Below are positions 1 through 8,923 of a stretch of 64,000 nt of DNA, in pieces. Every line of letters starts with the position of its first letter. The stretch's first letter is position 1. The translations under genes and the position numbers were made by a program. Below the pieces are notes generated by a model. The model was not told the origin of the DNA, ran no database searches, and was given only the letters and a program-made list of their open reading frames with translations. The stretch is from Streptomyces parvus. Its GTDB lineage: Bacteria; Actinomycetota; Actinomycetes; Streptomycetales; Streptomycetaceae. The stretch lies in contig NZ_BMRY01000007.1 in NCBI RefSeq assembly GCF_014648875.1, positions 62,001 through 126,000 on the forward strand, read 5' to 3'.

Positions 1-536
1 GTGGTTGTGACCCATGACAGTCCCCCTTGAGTCCGTGCCGATATCCGCAGGAGAACACGGGTGTGACCTGGCGTGCAAAGCCTGCATCGGTGTCCGTTGT
101 CATCTCCGATAAAAAGCCTCTGACCTGCATGTTTTATTTCTCCCTTACCTCGGATGCATCGGGTGGAAGAAGCGCATGGGATCAGGCAATGTGAGGGCGG
201 AGACTCGTCATGCTGGTATCGGTGTCCTCACGGTGAACGTCTTCCGGGCCGGTGGCGCGCTGACTCACCTCCTGCCTCCCAGCCGGACGTTCTGTGCTGT
301 CAAGGGCGCATGGGGCCGTTGGCTGCCGACCTGATGGAGCAAGGGCTCGTGCCGCCCGTCGGCGGGTTTCGAAGCGGTGTACGCCGAACCGGAGATCCAC
401 CGCCCTCCACGCGCCGCTGGCCGACGCCGACCAGGATCGACACGAGAACACCCGAAAGGGGGCAGGCACCTCGCTACGGGTAGCCTTCTTCTCGCCAGAG
501 TTGTCTCTCACCTTCCTGACGTTCGGAACTCCGCTC
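1..536. other. Leading stretch without a convincing gene
   Basis: Open frames cross this stretch on both strands, but their translations are rich in Arg, Pro and Gly with no recognisable domain or plausible hydrophobic pattern, as expected for antisense or out-of-frame reading of high-GC DNA. I see no tRNA, clear terminator or strong promoter. It probably contains the upstream region of the membrane protein that starts at 537. Confidence 0.5.
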
Positions 537-1199
537 ATGCGACCGCTGCTGTTCCCCCGTACCGCCTCGCCGGCTTCCGGCGTGCTGCGCGGTGCGCGAG
601 CTGCGGTTCTCGCGATGTTGTGTGTCCTGCTGCCCATGGCCGGACATGTACTGACCCTGGGGCACGCGCCGCAGTGGGTCGTCGTGGCGATGGTGGGGCT
701 CGTGGCCGTGCCGGGGGCAGTATTCCTGACCCGGCGCAGGCTCACCGACGGGCAACTGCTCGTGGTGTTGGTCGCGGCGCAGGTCGCCCACCACGCGACG
801 TACGCGTTGCCCGGGATGTGCCGGGCGGCGGCCGGCGTGGACGGCACCTCGAACCTCCCGTCGTGGGTGGAGCACGGCGCAACCCTGCAACTGCCTGCGG
901 GTTCCATGATCTCCGGCCACGTGATCACTTTGCTGGTGGCCGCCCGGGTGCTGGGCGTGACTGAGCAGATGTTGTGGCGGAGCAGGCCGCTGCTGGACGT
1001 GGTGCTGCGCCTGCTGGCCTTCGTCTGGCCCCTCCTCGTCGTTCGCGGCAACGGCCCGCAGGACGAGCTTCGGGCGACCGAGACACCAGTTAAACCGGCC
1101 GTCCTGGTACGGCTGCGCTCCGGCCGGGCACCTCCGCGTGCAGGTGGTCTTCTCGTCCGTTCCCGGCTGATGCCGGTCGGTCGCCCTGTCGTGTGCTGA
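537..1199 (+). CDS. Histidine-rich integral membrane protein, function unknown
   Basis: About 220 residues when started at the ATG at 537; the frame is open back to 294, but that extension is Arg/Pro-rich and unlike a protein start. There are about four hydrophobic segments (for example around VLAMLCVLLPMAG and WVVVAMVGLVAVPG). Histidines sit inside or next to them: GHVLTLGH, AHHATY, SGHVITLL. The family is not recognised. Because it lies 92 bp upstream of copC in the same direction and has His residues at membrane edges, a role in metal or haem handling is a reasonable inference only. The C-terminal 50 residues are Arg-rich and lack hydrophobicity, so the true stop region may be partly degenerate. 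Confidence 0.5.
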   Translation: MRPLLFPRTASPASGVLRGARAAVLAMLCVLLPMAGHVLTLGHAPQWVVVAMVGLVAVPGAVFLTRRRLTDGQLLVVLVAAQVAHHATYALPGMCRAAAGVDGTSNLPSWVEHGATLQLPAGSMISGHVITLLVAARVLGVTEQMLWRSRPLLDVVLRLLAFVWPLLVVRGNGPQDELRATETPVKPAVLVRLRSGRAPPRAGGLLVRSRLMPVGRPVVC

Positions 1200-1291
1200 C
1201 AGACGTACCCATGCAGGGGACGACCGGCGTGCCGGTCCGCGCGTATTCCCGCGGCTGAGCCCGCAGGCTGCACAGAAAGTCCCCTCCACCC

Positions 1292-1894
1292 ATGCACTAC
1301 ACCCATGGGCGTGCCCGCTTTGCGGCACGCACCCTCGTCGTACCCGCCGCCCTGGGCACCCTCCTCATGGGCGCTCCCCTGGCCGCGGCACACACCGATC
1401 TCGACAGCAGCACCCCCGTGGCCGAGGCGTCGCTCGCCGAAGTGCCGGAGAGCGTCACGCTGACCTTCAGCGACCCGATGGACCAGAAGTACGCCAAGGT
1501 CGCCGTGACCAGCCCGGACAAGCAGGTCGTCAGCCAGGGAACGCCTCAGGTCGACGGCAAGCGCGTCACGATCGCTCTCGACCCGCGGGCATCCGCAGGC
1601 GAGTACAGCGTCGGCTACCGGGTCGTGTCCGCCGACGGTCACCCCGTCTCCGGCTCCTACACCTTCACCGTTCAGACGCAGAAGGCGTCCCCGAGCCCGA
1701 CGGCCTCGGCGTCCGAAGCGCCGACCGACCCATCGAAGCCGCCGGCTCCGGCCGCGGGGGCCCCGGCGGCCGCAGCCAGCGACGGCTCGCCAGGTCTCAG
1801 CACCGCTGCCGTCACCACGGCCGGAGTGCTGCTGGCGGCCGGGGCAACCGGCTACATCCTGTTCCGGCGCAAGCGGGTCAGCCGTGACGACTGA
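1292..1894 (+). CDS. copC: CopC-domain copper-binding protein, membrane anchored
   Basis: 200 residues. An N-terminal signal peptide ends at AAA, leaving a mature N-terminal His (H34, then TDLDSSTP), the usual first ligand of the Cu(II) site in CopC. The second diagnostic His is H117 in SADGHPVSGSYTF. The core (34-130) has the expected beta-sandwich strands. It is followed by a Pro/Ala/Ser linker and a C-terminal transmembrane helix with a basic end (FRRKR), as in Gram-positive CopC/YcnJ proteins. It overlaps the downstream CopD-CtaG gene by 11 bp, so the two are translationally coupled. Known role of the family: binding copper outside the membrane and passing it to CopD or to oxidase assembly. 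Confidence 0.9.
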   Translation: MHYTHGRARFAARTLVVPAALGTLLMGAPLAAAHTDLDSSTPVAEASLAEVPESVTLTFSDPMDQKYAKVAVTSPDKQVVSQGTPQVDGKRVTIALDPRASAGEYSVGYRVVSADGHPVSGSYTFTVQTQKASPSPTASASEAPTDPSKPPAPAAGAPAAAASDGSPGLSTAAVTTAGVLLAAGATGYILFRRKRVSRDD

Positions 1895-3929
1895 CGGCGC
1901 GGTGACCAAGCCGAGGTTCCTCCCGCGGCTGCCACTCCTGCTCACCGTCGCTGCGGCCGGTGCGGTGATCACCACGGTGGCCACCGTATGGGCGGGCGGC
2001 GGAACCGAGTCGTCCGTGCCGGGGATCGAAGGCCCCGGAGCGGTGACCACCTGGGGTCTGCCGGTGGTGCGTACGCTCGCGGACGCCGCCGCCGTGGCCA
2101 CCATCGGAGCCCTGCTCATGGTGGTGGTTCTCCTGCCGGGCGGCCGACGGCTGGGGGAGGACCAGCTGCGCTTCCTGAACTGGGCTGCCGCATCGGCCGC
2201 AGTGTGGACGGCGGCGTCGGCGGCCACCGTGGTCTTCACCCTCTCCGACCTCTTCGCACAGCCGCTGGGAGCAGTCCTCGCCCCCGATGTGGTGGCGGAC
2301 TACGTCCTCACCGACCCGCAGGGCCGCTCCTTCGCGCTGTCCTCGGCGGCTGCCGGAATGATCGCCACCGTGTGCCTGGGGCTGGGCACCGCCCGCTGGG
2401 CACGGGTCGCGCTCCTGCTCGCGGTCGCCGGGCTCCTCCCGCCCGCGTTCACCGGACACTCCTCGGCCGCGAGTAACCACGACGCAGCCGTGCTCAGCCT
2501 GGCCCTGCATCTGGCCGGCGTCGCCGTCTGGGTCGGCGGTCTGCTCTTCGTCCTGGTGGCGGCCTTCCGGAGAGAGGAACAGACGCAGGCCGCAGTGCGG
2601 CGCTTCAGCCCGCTGGCAGCATGGTCGCTGCTCGCGGTCGGGGCCAGCGGCATCGTCAACGCCGCCGTACGACTGCCCTCACCCGGCGACGTGTTCACCA
2701 GCCGGTACGGGCTGCTCCTCCTGGCCAAGACCGCGGCCCTCCTGCTCCTGGGAGCGGCCGGATGGTGGCACCGCAAGCGGACCATGCCGCTGCTGGCGGC
2801 GGGGCGGCGGCGGGGTTTCGTCCGCCTCGCCACTGGTGAACTGCTGATCATGGCCGCGGCGATGGGGCTCGCGGTCGGGCTGTCCCGTACCCCCGCTCCC
2901 GGTACGCAGGACGCGGCGCTCTCCCCGGCGGAGGAGCTGCTGGGCTTCGCCATGCCTCCGGCGCTGGGGGACTTCCCCTGGACGCCACTGTTCACCCAGT
3001 GGGACTTCGACCCGCTGTTCGCCTTCGGTACGGCGACCGCCGCGCTGCTGTACGTGGCGGGTGTCCGCAAGCTGCACGCGCGGGGGGACCGCTGGCCGGT
3101 CGGGCGGACCGTCGCCTGGTTCGCGGGCCTGGCCGTGACCGTGCTCGCGACGATGAGCGGGCTGGCGGTGTACGGCAAGGTGCTGTTCAGCGTCCACATG
3201 GGCCAGCACATGATCCTCGCGATGAGCGTGCCGATCCTCCTCGTGCTGGGCGCCCCCGCCACCCTCGCGCTCCGTGCGCTGCCCGCCGCGCCCAAGGGCT
3301 CCCCGGCCGGGCCGCGCGAGATGCTGATCGCCTTGCTCCACAGCCGTTACGTACGCGTCATCTCGAACCCGGTGGTGGCGAGCGTGCTGTTCATCGGCAG
3401 CGCCTTCGCCGTGTACTACACCTCGTTGTTCGAGACCCTCATGAGCACCCACCTCGGGCACATGGTCATGCTGGTGCACTTCCTCGTGGTGGGCCTGCTG
3501 TTCTTCTGGGTGATCATCGGCATCGATCCCGGACCACGCCGCCCGCCGCATCTGGGCCGTCTGTTCACGCTCATCCTCACCATGCCGTTCCACTCCTGGT
3601 TCAGCATCTCCCTGATGAGCTCCACGACCCTCATCGGCGCGGGCTGGTGGTCCCGGCTCGACCGCCCCTGGGTCGCCGACGCGCTGGAGGACCAGTACGA
3701 CGCCGGAGCCATCGCCTGGGCCACCGGCGACATCCCCGTCCTCATCACCACGATCATCCTGGCGATCCAGTGGGTCCGCTCCGACCGCCGAGAAGCCCGG
3801 CGCGTCGACCGGCAGATTGACCGCGGCGACGCTGGAGATCCCCTGGCTGCCTACAACGCCTACCTCGCCGGTCTCCACGCCCGCGACCGGCGCCCCGTCC
3901 CCCGCGAAACCACCAAGAGGCAATCATGA
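1884..3929 (+). CDS. CopD-CtaG fusion: copper transport / cytochrome oxidase assembly membrane protein
   Basis: 681 residues starting at a GTG inside the end of copC. The first half (about 20-310) is a multi-helix CopD-type copper permease. The second half (about 350-630) is a CtaG (caa3-type oxidase assembly) domain with its characteristic membrane histidines: VHMGQHMILAM, THLGHMVMLVHF, MPFHSWFSI. Such fusions are common in actinobacteria. The CopC-CopD-CtaG order suggests that copper captured outside is imported and/or delivered to a terminal oxidase. A 4-bp ATGA overlap couples it to the next, DsbA-like gene. It is well conserved with no frameshift seen. Confidence 0.9.
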   Translation: MTTDGAVTKPRFLPRLPLLLTVAAAGAVITTVATVWAGGGTESSVPGIEGPGAVTTWGLPVVRTLADAAAVATIGALLMVVVLLPGGRRLGEDQLRFLNWAAASAAVWTAASAATVVFTLSDLFAQPLGAVLAPDVVADYVLTDPQGRSFALSSAAAGMIATVCLGLGTARWARVALLLAVAGLLPPAFTGHSSAASNHDAAVLSLALHLAGVAVWVGGLLFVLVAAFRREEQTQAAVRRFSPLAAWSLLAVGASGIVNAAVRLPSPGDVFTSRYGLLLLAKTAALLLLGAAGWWHRKRTMPLLAAGRRRGFVRLATGELLIMAAAMGLAVGLSRTPAPGTQDAALSPAEELLGFAMPPALGDFPWTPLFTQWDFDPLFAFGTATAALLYVAGVRKLHARGDRWPVGRTVAWFAGLAVTVLATMSGLAVYGKVLFSVHMGQHMILAMSVPILLVLGAPATLALRALPAAPKGSPAGPREMLIALLHSRYVRVISNPVVASVLFIGSAFAVYYTSLFETLMSTHLGHMVMLVHFLVVGLLFFWVIIGIDPGPRRPPHLGRLFTLILTMPFHSWFSISLMSSTTLIGAGWWSRLDRPWVADALEDQYDAGAIAWATGDIPVLITTIILAIQWVRSDRREARRVDRQIDRGDAGDPLAAYNAYLAGLHARDRRPVPRETTKRQS

Positions 3930-4594
3930 CGAAACTGACCAAGAATCTGATCATCGCCGCCGTCCTGGTCGCCTGTTTCGCGGCAGCCCTGGGCTCCTAC
4001 CTCCTGCTGCGTCCCGACACCCCGTCCGACAGCGCCACGAACGTGCAGCCCGCCGCGCAGGCCCTGCCCGTACGGGACACCAGCCACCGCCTCAGCGAGC
4101 CCGAACGCAGCGAGCTGACCGTCGTCGAGTTCCTGGACTTCGAGTGCGAAGCCTGCGGCGCGTACTACCCGGCCGTCGAGAAGCTCCGCGAGGAGTACGG
4201 CGACCGGGTCACCTTCGTCGCCCGGTACTTCCCCATGCCAGGCCACCGCAACGGCGAGCTCGCCGCCCGCGTCGCCGAAGCCGCGGCCCGGCAGGGCAAG
4301 TTCGAGCAGATGTACAGCAAGCTCTTCACCACGCAGAAGGAATGGGGCGAGGCGCAGGAGAGCAAGGAGAGCGTCTTCCGCGGCTACGCGAAGCAGCTCG
4401 GCCTCGACATGGGCAAGTTCGACACGGATCTCGCCGATCCCGCCACCGCCGAACGCGTCAAGATCGACCAGCGCGACGGCCTCGGCCTCGGCGTGCAGGG
4501 AACCCCGACCTTCGTCATCGACGGCACCAAGATCCAGAACCCGGCCTCGTACGACGAGTTCAAGAAGCTCATCGACGACCGCCTCGCAGACTGA
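3926..4594 (+). CDS. DsbA-family thioredoxin-like protein, membrane anchored
   Basis: 222 residues. One N-terminal transmembrane helix (about 8-27) acts as anchor, followed by a DsbA/protein-disulfide-isomerase-like thioredoxin domain. The active site is C74-E-A-C77 in FLDFECEACGAYYP, and the cis-Pro loop is GVQGTPTFVID near the C-terminus, with the inserted helical domain between. It should act outside the membrane to oxidise or reduce thiols. Its start overlaps the stop of the CopD-CtaG gene (ATGA), so its substrate may be the copper ligands of oxidase subunits or CopC partners; this is inference from position. The cytochrome c thiol-redox set at 13.9-18.4 kb would act in the same compartment. 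Confidence 0.88.
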   Translation: MTKLTKNLIIAAVLVACFAAALGSYLLLRPDTPSDSATNVQPAAQALPVRDTSHRLSEPERSELTVVEFLDFECEACGAYYPAVEKLREEYGDRVTFVARYFPMPGHRNGELAARVAEAAARQGKFEQMYSKLFTTQKEWGEAQESKESVFRGYAKQLGLDMGKFDTDLADPATAERVKIDQRDGLGLGVQGTPTFVIDGTKIQNPASYDEFKKLIDDRLAD

Positions 4595-4607
4595 CCCGGA
4601 GGCCAGC

Positions 4608-5132
4608 ATGCAACCTCTCATAGACGAAGCCCGTACCTTCCCCGCCCGCGCCGCCGCACACGGCGTGAACCTCGGCCCGCACACCACCAGCGCCACACCC
4701 CAGGCCATGTTCATCGCCTGCTCGGATGCCCATGTGGTGCCCGCCCTGATCACCGGAAGCCGCCCCGGCGACCTGTACGAACTGCGCACCTACGGCGGGA
4801 GAATCTCCCCCTACACGGAACACGAGCCGACCAGCGAGGCCCAGACCATCGAGCACGCGGTCGACGTCCTGTGCGTCACCGACATCATCGTGTGCGGCCA
4901 CTCCCGCTGCGGGGTCATCGACGCTCTTCACCCCGACTCCGAAGCAGCACCCTTCCACCTGGCCGCAGGACACTGGCACACCCTCATGCAGTTCGACGCA
5001 CTCAGCGCGTACCCGTGTGTCCAAGCCCGGCTGAGCGACCGGACCTTGCGTCTGCACGCCTGGTTCTACGACATCGACGCGGGCACCACCGCCCGCTACG
5101 ACCCGCGCGCCAGCACGTTCCTGCCGCTGTGA
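4608..5132 (+). CDS. Beta-class carbonic anhydrase
   Basis: 174 residues. The zinc site is complete: C38 and D40 in FIACSDAHVV, H98 and C101 in CGHSRCG. The Asp/Arg dyad that controls the open active site can also be seen (D40 with R in the SRPGDL region). Reaction: interconversion of CO2 and bicarbonate in the cytoplasm. An RBS (GGAGG) lies just upstream. It starts 13 bp after the DsbA-like gene and its stop overlaps the GTG of the DUF3093 gene. The segment after RPGDLYELRTYGG differs from the usual RNAG(N) motif. A second carbonic anhydrase at 8162-8770 has identical metal-ligand spacing and shares FIACSD/FISCSD and ELRT segments, so the two are paralogues. Confidence 0.92.
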   Translation: MQPLIDEARTFPARAAAHGVNLGPHTTSATPQAMFIACSDAHVVPALITGSRPGDLYELRTYGGRISPYTEHEPTSEAQTIEHAVDVLCVTDIIVCGHSRCGVIDALHPDSEAAPFHLAAGHWHTLMQFDALSAYPCVQARLSDRTLRLHAWFYDIDAGTTARYDPRASTFLPL

Positions 5133-5656
5133 ACGCCCCCCGTACCCCCGCCGTATACGACAAGGTGACCCCCGTGGCTACGGACAACGCACTCGCTTAC
5201 GACGAACGCCTCACGGTCCCCCGCACCTGGTGGGTCATCGTCTTCGCCTTCGGCCTGGCCATGGCCATGGTCTTCTTCCCGTACGGGCTGATCGCCGCAC
5301 TCATCGCCTTCGCGGCCGGCGGCGGCCTCGCCACGAGCTTCGCCTCGTCCCAGGGATCGATGCGTATCCGGGTCACCCCGACGCTCCTCGTCGTGGGTGA
5401 CGCCCGTCTTCCACTGAACGCCCTGGGCGAACCCGAGGCCCTGGTGGGGGAGGAGGCCCGCGCCTGGCGTACCTACAAGGCCGACACCCGGGCCTTCCTC
5501 GTCATGCGCAGCTACATCAGCGGCGCAGTCCGGGTCGATGTCCTCGACCCGGACGATCCCACTCCCTACCTCTACATCTCCACCCGGTCCCCCGAGCGGC
5601 TCGCAGCGGCAATCCGGGGAGCTGCCCGGACCGAGGAGAAGGGGGATGAGAAGTGA
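5129..5656 (+). CDS. DUF3093 family membrane protein
   Basis: About 175 residues from the GTG at 5129, whose GTGA overlaps the stop of the carbonic anhydrase gene; in-frame GTG codons at 5165 and 5174 are alternatives. The signature YDERLTVPRTWW near the N-terminus is followed by two adjacent transmembrane helices and a soluble domain with ARLPLNALGEPEAL and VLDPDDPTPYLYISTRSPERLAAAI, matching the DUF3093 pattern seen across actinobacteria. The function of this family is not known. Operon position suggests co-expression with the copper/carbonic anhydrase genes. Confidence 0.8.
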   Translation: MNAPRTPAVYDKVTPVATDNALAYDERLTVPRTWWVIVFAFGLAMAMVFFPYGLIAALIAFAAGGGLATSFASSQGSMRIRVTPTLLVVGDARLPLNALGEPEALVGEEARAWRTYKADTRAFLVMRSYISGAVRVDVLDPDDPTPYLYISTRSPERLAAAIRGAARTEEKGDEK

Positions 5657-5801
5657 CAGACGCACAGCTGCTGTAACGCATCTCCTGGCACGCACAAGGC
5701 CCCTGGAGCGGAACTCCGAGCGGGCCCAGGTACCTCCATCGCACCGATCACCGTCACCACGTCATCCCTCTTCGTCCTTCTCTCCCACGGAGGAGCCCAG
5801 C

Positions 5802-6521
5802 ATGTTCACGTCCCCCTGCACCGCTCGCCGGATCAGTGCCGCGGGCGCTCTCGCGCTGACGGCCCTGTTCGTCTCGGCGGCGCCCGCTCTCGCGCACGTA
5901 GAGGTCAAGTCCGACACTCCGCAGGCACTCGCCCAGAACGTGAGCCTCACCTTCGAGGCTGAGGCCGAGTCGGACAGCGCCGGCATCACTGAGATGCGCG
6001 TCGTCCTTCCCGAAGGCATCGACCCCGCCGGCGTCACCCTGCAAGGACAGCCCAAGGGGTGGAAGCTCAAGGCCGGGGCCGACGGCTTCACGGTCGGCGG
6101 ACCAGCGGTCGCCGTCGGTATGAACGCTGTCTTCACCGTGAAGGTGCCCCAACTTCCCGACGCCGACGAGTTGGCCTTCAAGACGATCGAGACGTACAGC
6201 GACGGCAAGATCTCCCGATGGATCGAGATCCCCAAGGGAGACGAAAAGCCGCAACAGCCCGCGCCTGTAATGGAGTTGAAGGCAGCGGCCCCCGGCGCTA
6301 GCCCCCTCGCTCCCAGCCCGAGCGCCAGCGACACCCCTGCCCCCGCTCCGGCCACCACTTCGGCGGCCCCGGCCGCTCCGGCGCCCGAGGCCGCCGACAA
6401 GGACGAAGAGAGCGGGGGAAATACGGGACTGCTCGTCGGCGGAGTCGTCATCGCTCTGCTGGCAGCGGCGGGTGTCGCGTGGTGGGCGCTGAAGCGCCGG
6501 TCGGGGACTCCGCAGAACTGA
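5802..6521 (+). CDS. ycnI: YcnI/DUF1775 copper-binding domain protein
   Basis: 239 residues from the ATG at 5802, chosen because a GGAGGAG RBS sits 6 bp upstream; the open frame further upstream is not protein-like. The signal peptide ends in PALA, giving a mature N-terminal His (H32, then VEV). That His is the copper ligand of YcnI domains, usually paired with Trp and Glu. The domain spans about 32-160, then a Pro/Ala/Ser-rich linker and a C-terminal transmembrane helix (GLLVGGVVIALLAAAGV) with a basic tail. YcnI is typically found with CopC/CopD, as here, and is thought to chaperone copper outside the membrane. Confidence 0.88.
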   Translation: MFTSPCTARRISAAGALALTALFVSAAPALAHVEVKSDTPQALAQNVSLTFEAEAESDSAGITEMRVVLPEGIDPAGVTLQGQPKGWKLKAGADGFTVGGPAVAVGMNAVFTVKVPQLPDADELAFKTIETYSDGKISRWIEIPKGDEKPQQPAPVMELKAAAPGASPLAPSPSASDTPAPAPATTSAAPAAPAPEAADKDEESGGNTGLLVGGVVIALLAAAGVAWWALKRRSGTPQN

Positions 6522-6563
6522 CTCCGGCTCCTGCCCGGTGACTCCGGACAGTATGAACGGACA

Positions 6564-6602
6564 GCCCTGTGGGGGCGGCTGCGACGGCCGCCCCCACAGG
6601 GC
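6564..6602. terminator. Bidirectional terminator between ycnI and sulP
   Basis: A perfect 16-bp GC-rich stem (6564-6579 with 6587-6602) with a 7-nt loop lies between the convergent ycnI and SulP genes. There is no strong T-tract, which is usual for Streptomyces terminators. Confidence 0.75.
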
Positions 6603-6608
6603 CCGGCC

Positions 6609-8084
6609 CTACGCGCGCGAGCTCAGACGATCGAGTCCTACGGTGCGGAGGTCGTTGTGCTGATCGGACCAGTTCTGCAGGGCGCTCATGCAGGCGTGGT
6701 CGAGATGTCGCAGCCCGCCGAGGTCGAGCCGGACGGGACGGTGGGCCGGCAACTGCTCCAGGGCATCGAGAATGCGGGGCAGTCGCAGGAAGGTGGCGTT
6801 GCCGGTGAGTTGGACGCGGATGGGACTTTCGTTCTGGTCGTGGATCTCGATGTGGACGTGTGAGGTGTCCCACGCCGTCTTGGCCACCGCCAGCAGAAGG
6901 CCGATCACCACGCCCTCGAACATGTTGGTCACCAGGATCGCTGCGGCGGTGACGACCAGCACCACGGCTTCGCCGCGGTGATCGCGCCACATGGGCACCA
7001 GCTCCTTGACCGGCAGGAGCTTGCAGCCCGCGTGGATGAGAACACCCGCGAGCGCGGCGGTCGGAATCAGGCCGAGAGCCCCGGGGAGAAGCGCGGCGAA
7101 CAGCAGCAGCCACACCCCGTGCAGGACCCGGGACGCTTTGGTGCGCGCCCCGGCCTGGACGTTGGCCGCGCTGCGCACGATCACCGCAGTCATCGGCAGA
7201 GCGCCGAGCAGCCCGCACACGGTGTTGCCGGCCCCCTGGGCCATCAGCTCCTTGTCGTAGTCGGTCTTGGGCCCGTCGTGCAGCCGGTCCACCGCTGCCG
7301 CGCTGAACAGGGACTCAGCGGAAGCGATCAGCGTGAACGCGACGATGGTGATCGCGAAGCCGACGGTGGCCAGCTGCCCGGCATCGGAGAATTGCGGAGG
7401 CTGCACAGCCTGGAGCAGGCCACTGACCTCGACCCGGTCGACGGGCAGGCCCAGCATCACGGTGGTGAGCGTTGCGGCGGCCACGGCGACCAGCGGGCCG
7501 GGCAGCAGCTGCGCATGGGCGGGGAGCCTCTTCCACGCAACCATGACAAGGACCGTGCCCACGCCGATACCGGCCGCGGTGAGAGACGGCCCGGAGGCGA
7601 GAGCGTCGGCCGCGAGCCGGGGAAGCCCCGCCACGTTGGCCATGCCGCTGCCGGGGGCTTTCCGATCGGCCAGGGTGTAGAGCTGTCCGGCGATCAGGAC
7701 CAGGCCGATGCCGGCGAGCATGCCGTGGACCACGGACAAGGAGATCGCGCGGAACAGGCGTCCGAGCCGCAGAGCGCCGAGCCCGAGCTGGAGCAGGCCG
7801 GTGGTCAGGACGATTACGCCGAGCGCGGGCAGCCCGTAGTCCGCTACGGCGGTGAACACCAGGACGGTCAGGCCGGCGGCCGGGCCGCTGACCTGGAGAC
7901 TGCTGCCAGGCAGCAGCCCGGTGACGATTCCGCCGACGATGCCGGTGATGAGACCGAGTTCGGCCGGCACGCCGGAAGCGACGGCGACGCCCACGCACAG
8001 GGGCAGGGCGACGAGGAAGACCACGAGGGAGGACGTGAGGTCCGTGCGCAGCACGCGCCGGATCAGCAAGGATGGTGAGGTCAT
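6609..8084 (-). CDS. SulP-family anion (bicarbonate/sulfate) transporter
   Basis: 491 residues from the ATG at 8084. It has about 12-14 transmembrane segments; conserved SulP features include the N-terminal DLTSSLVVFLVALPLCVGVA and VSGPAAGLTVLVF. A C-terminal STAS-like domain (from about 405) contains VRLDLGGLRHLDHACMSAL. The gene lies 77 bp downstream of a beta-carbonic anhydrase on the same strand, an arrangement known for SulP-type bicarbonate transporters. Bicarbonate uptake is therefore more likely than sulfate, though substrate cannot be read from the sequence. It is the last gene of its transcript, ending at the hairpin at 6564-6602. Confidence 0.9.
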   Translation of the reverse strand: MTSPSLLIRRVLRTDLTSSLVVFLVALPLCVGVAVASGVPAELGLITGIVGGIVTGLLPGSSLQVSGPAAGLTVLVFTAVADYGLPALGVIVLTTGLLQLGLGALRLGRLFRAISLSVVHGMLAGIGLVLIAGQLYTLADRKAPGSGMANVAGLPRLAADALASGPSLTAAGIGVGTVLVMVAWKRLPAHAQLLPGPLVAVAAATLTTVMLGLPVDRVEVSGLLQAVQPPQFSDAGQLATVGFAITIVAFTLIASAESLFSAAAVDRLHDGPKTDYDKELMAQGAGNTVCGLLGALPMTAVIVRSAANVQAGARTKASRVLHGVWLLLFAALLPGALGLIPTAALAGVLIHAGCKLLPVKELVPMWRDHRGEAVVLVVTAAAILVTNMFEGVVIGLLLAVAKTAWDTSHVHIEIHDQNESPIRVQLTGNATFLRLPRILDALEQLPAHRPVRLDLGGLRHLDHACMSALQNWSDQHNDLRTVGLDRLSSRA

Positions 8085-8161
8085 GGCGTTCTTTCGTGTG
8101 GGGGGAGGCAACGTCGGGTGCGGGCCGCTGCCTGCGGTGCGCCGGCCGTGACGTGTGGGGA

Positions 8162-8770
8162 TCACAGCGGCTTGAAGACCGAGGTTCCCGGCACCCGCGC
8201 CAAGACCTCACCGGTCTCTACGGTGTAGAACCAGGCGTGGAGCCGCAGCCGCCCGGAGGTGACCCGGCGGGCCACGGACGGGTAGCTCTTGAGGTGCTCC
8301 AGCTGAGTGAGAACGTGGCGCTGCGTGACCTGGCCCGGGTCTTCGCCCAGGCCCTGCAACTGCCACGGAGTCTGTGAACCGCGCTGGTATCCGGCACCGT
8401 TGAGCCAGCGCCGCAGCAGCGGAAGGTTCCGCGGCGACGGGGCCCGCATGAGCGCCTGGACGGCTCCGCAGTGCGAGTGCCCGCACACGACGATGTCAGG
8501 TACCTGGAGTACCTGGAGGGCGAATTCGAGAGATCCGGCGACGCCGCAGGCGGCCTGTGGACGGTGGCGGGGAACGATGTTCCCGGCGGTACGGAGCTCG
8601 AACAGGTCCCCGGGGCGGGCGCCGGTGAACAGCGCGGGCACCACGCGGGAGTCGGAGCAGGAAATGAACAGCGCCTGGGGCCGTTGGCCCTGCGCCAGGA
8701 GTGCGAACTCCTCTTTCTGGTCATGGATCCGCGACGGGAATGTTCGGGCATGCTCGATGAGCGACTTCAT
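8162..8770 (-). CDS. Beta-class carbonic anhydrase upstream of SulP transporter
   Basis: 202 residues from the ATG at 8770. Zinc ligands are C38, D40, H98 and C101 (FISCSDSRVV and CGHSHCG), with the classical ELRTAGNIVP motif, which is more canonical than in the paralogue at 4608. It converts CO2 and bicarbonate in the cytoplasm. It is cotranscribed with the SulP transporter (77-bp gap), so the pair probably exchanges inorganic carbon: anion transport on one side, dehydration/hydration on the other. The N-terminal MKSLIEHARTFPSR resembles MQPLIDEARTFPAR of the other copy, which supports duplication from a common ancestor. Confidence 0.93.
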   Translation of the reverse strand: MKSLIEHARTFPSRIHDQKEEFALLAQGQRPQALFISCSDSRVVPALFTGARPGDLFELRTAGNIVPRHRPQAACGVAGSLEFALQVLQVPDIVVCGHSHCGAVQALMRAPSPRNLPLLRRWLNGAGYQRGSQTPWQLQGLGEDPGQVTQRHVLTQLEHLKSYPSVARRVTSGRLRLHAWFYTVETGEVLARVPGTSVFKPL

Positions 8771-8923
8771 GGTCGACCTCGTGCTCGGCAGGAAAGGGCA
8801 GGGGCGATGAGGCGGTGGGCGCGACCGCGTCCCCGTTCGGCCGCACCAGTCCGGCGCACGGCGCAGCACAGCGGCGAGTGCGTTGGGACGGGCGGAGGAC
8901 AGGGCGCGCGGGTGCGCAGCCCC

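Noticed and set aside
182..2239. Long minus-strand open frame (685 codons) across the CopC/CopD region
   Set aside because: It is antisense to clear copC and copD-ctaG, and its translation is Arg/Gly-rich with no domain; long shadow frames are normal in 70% GC DNA.
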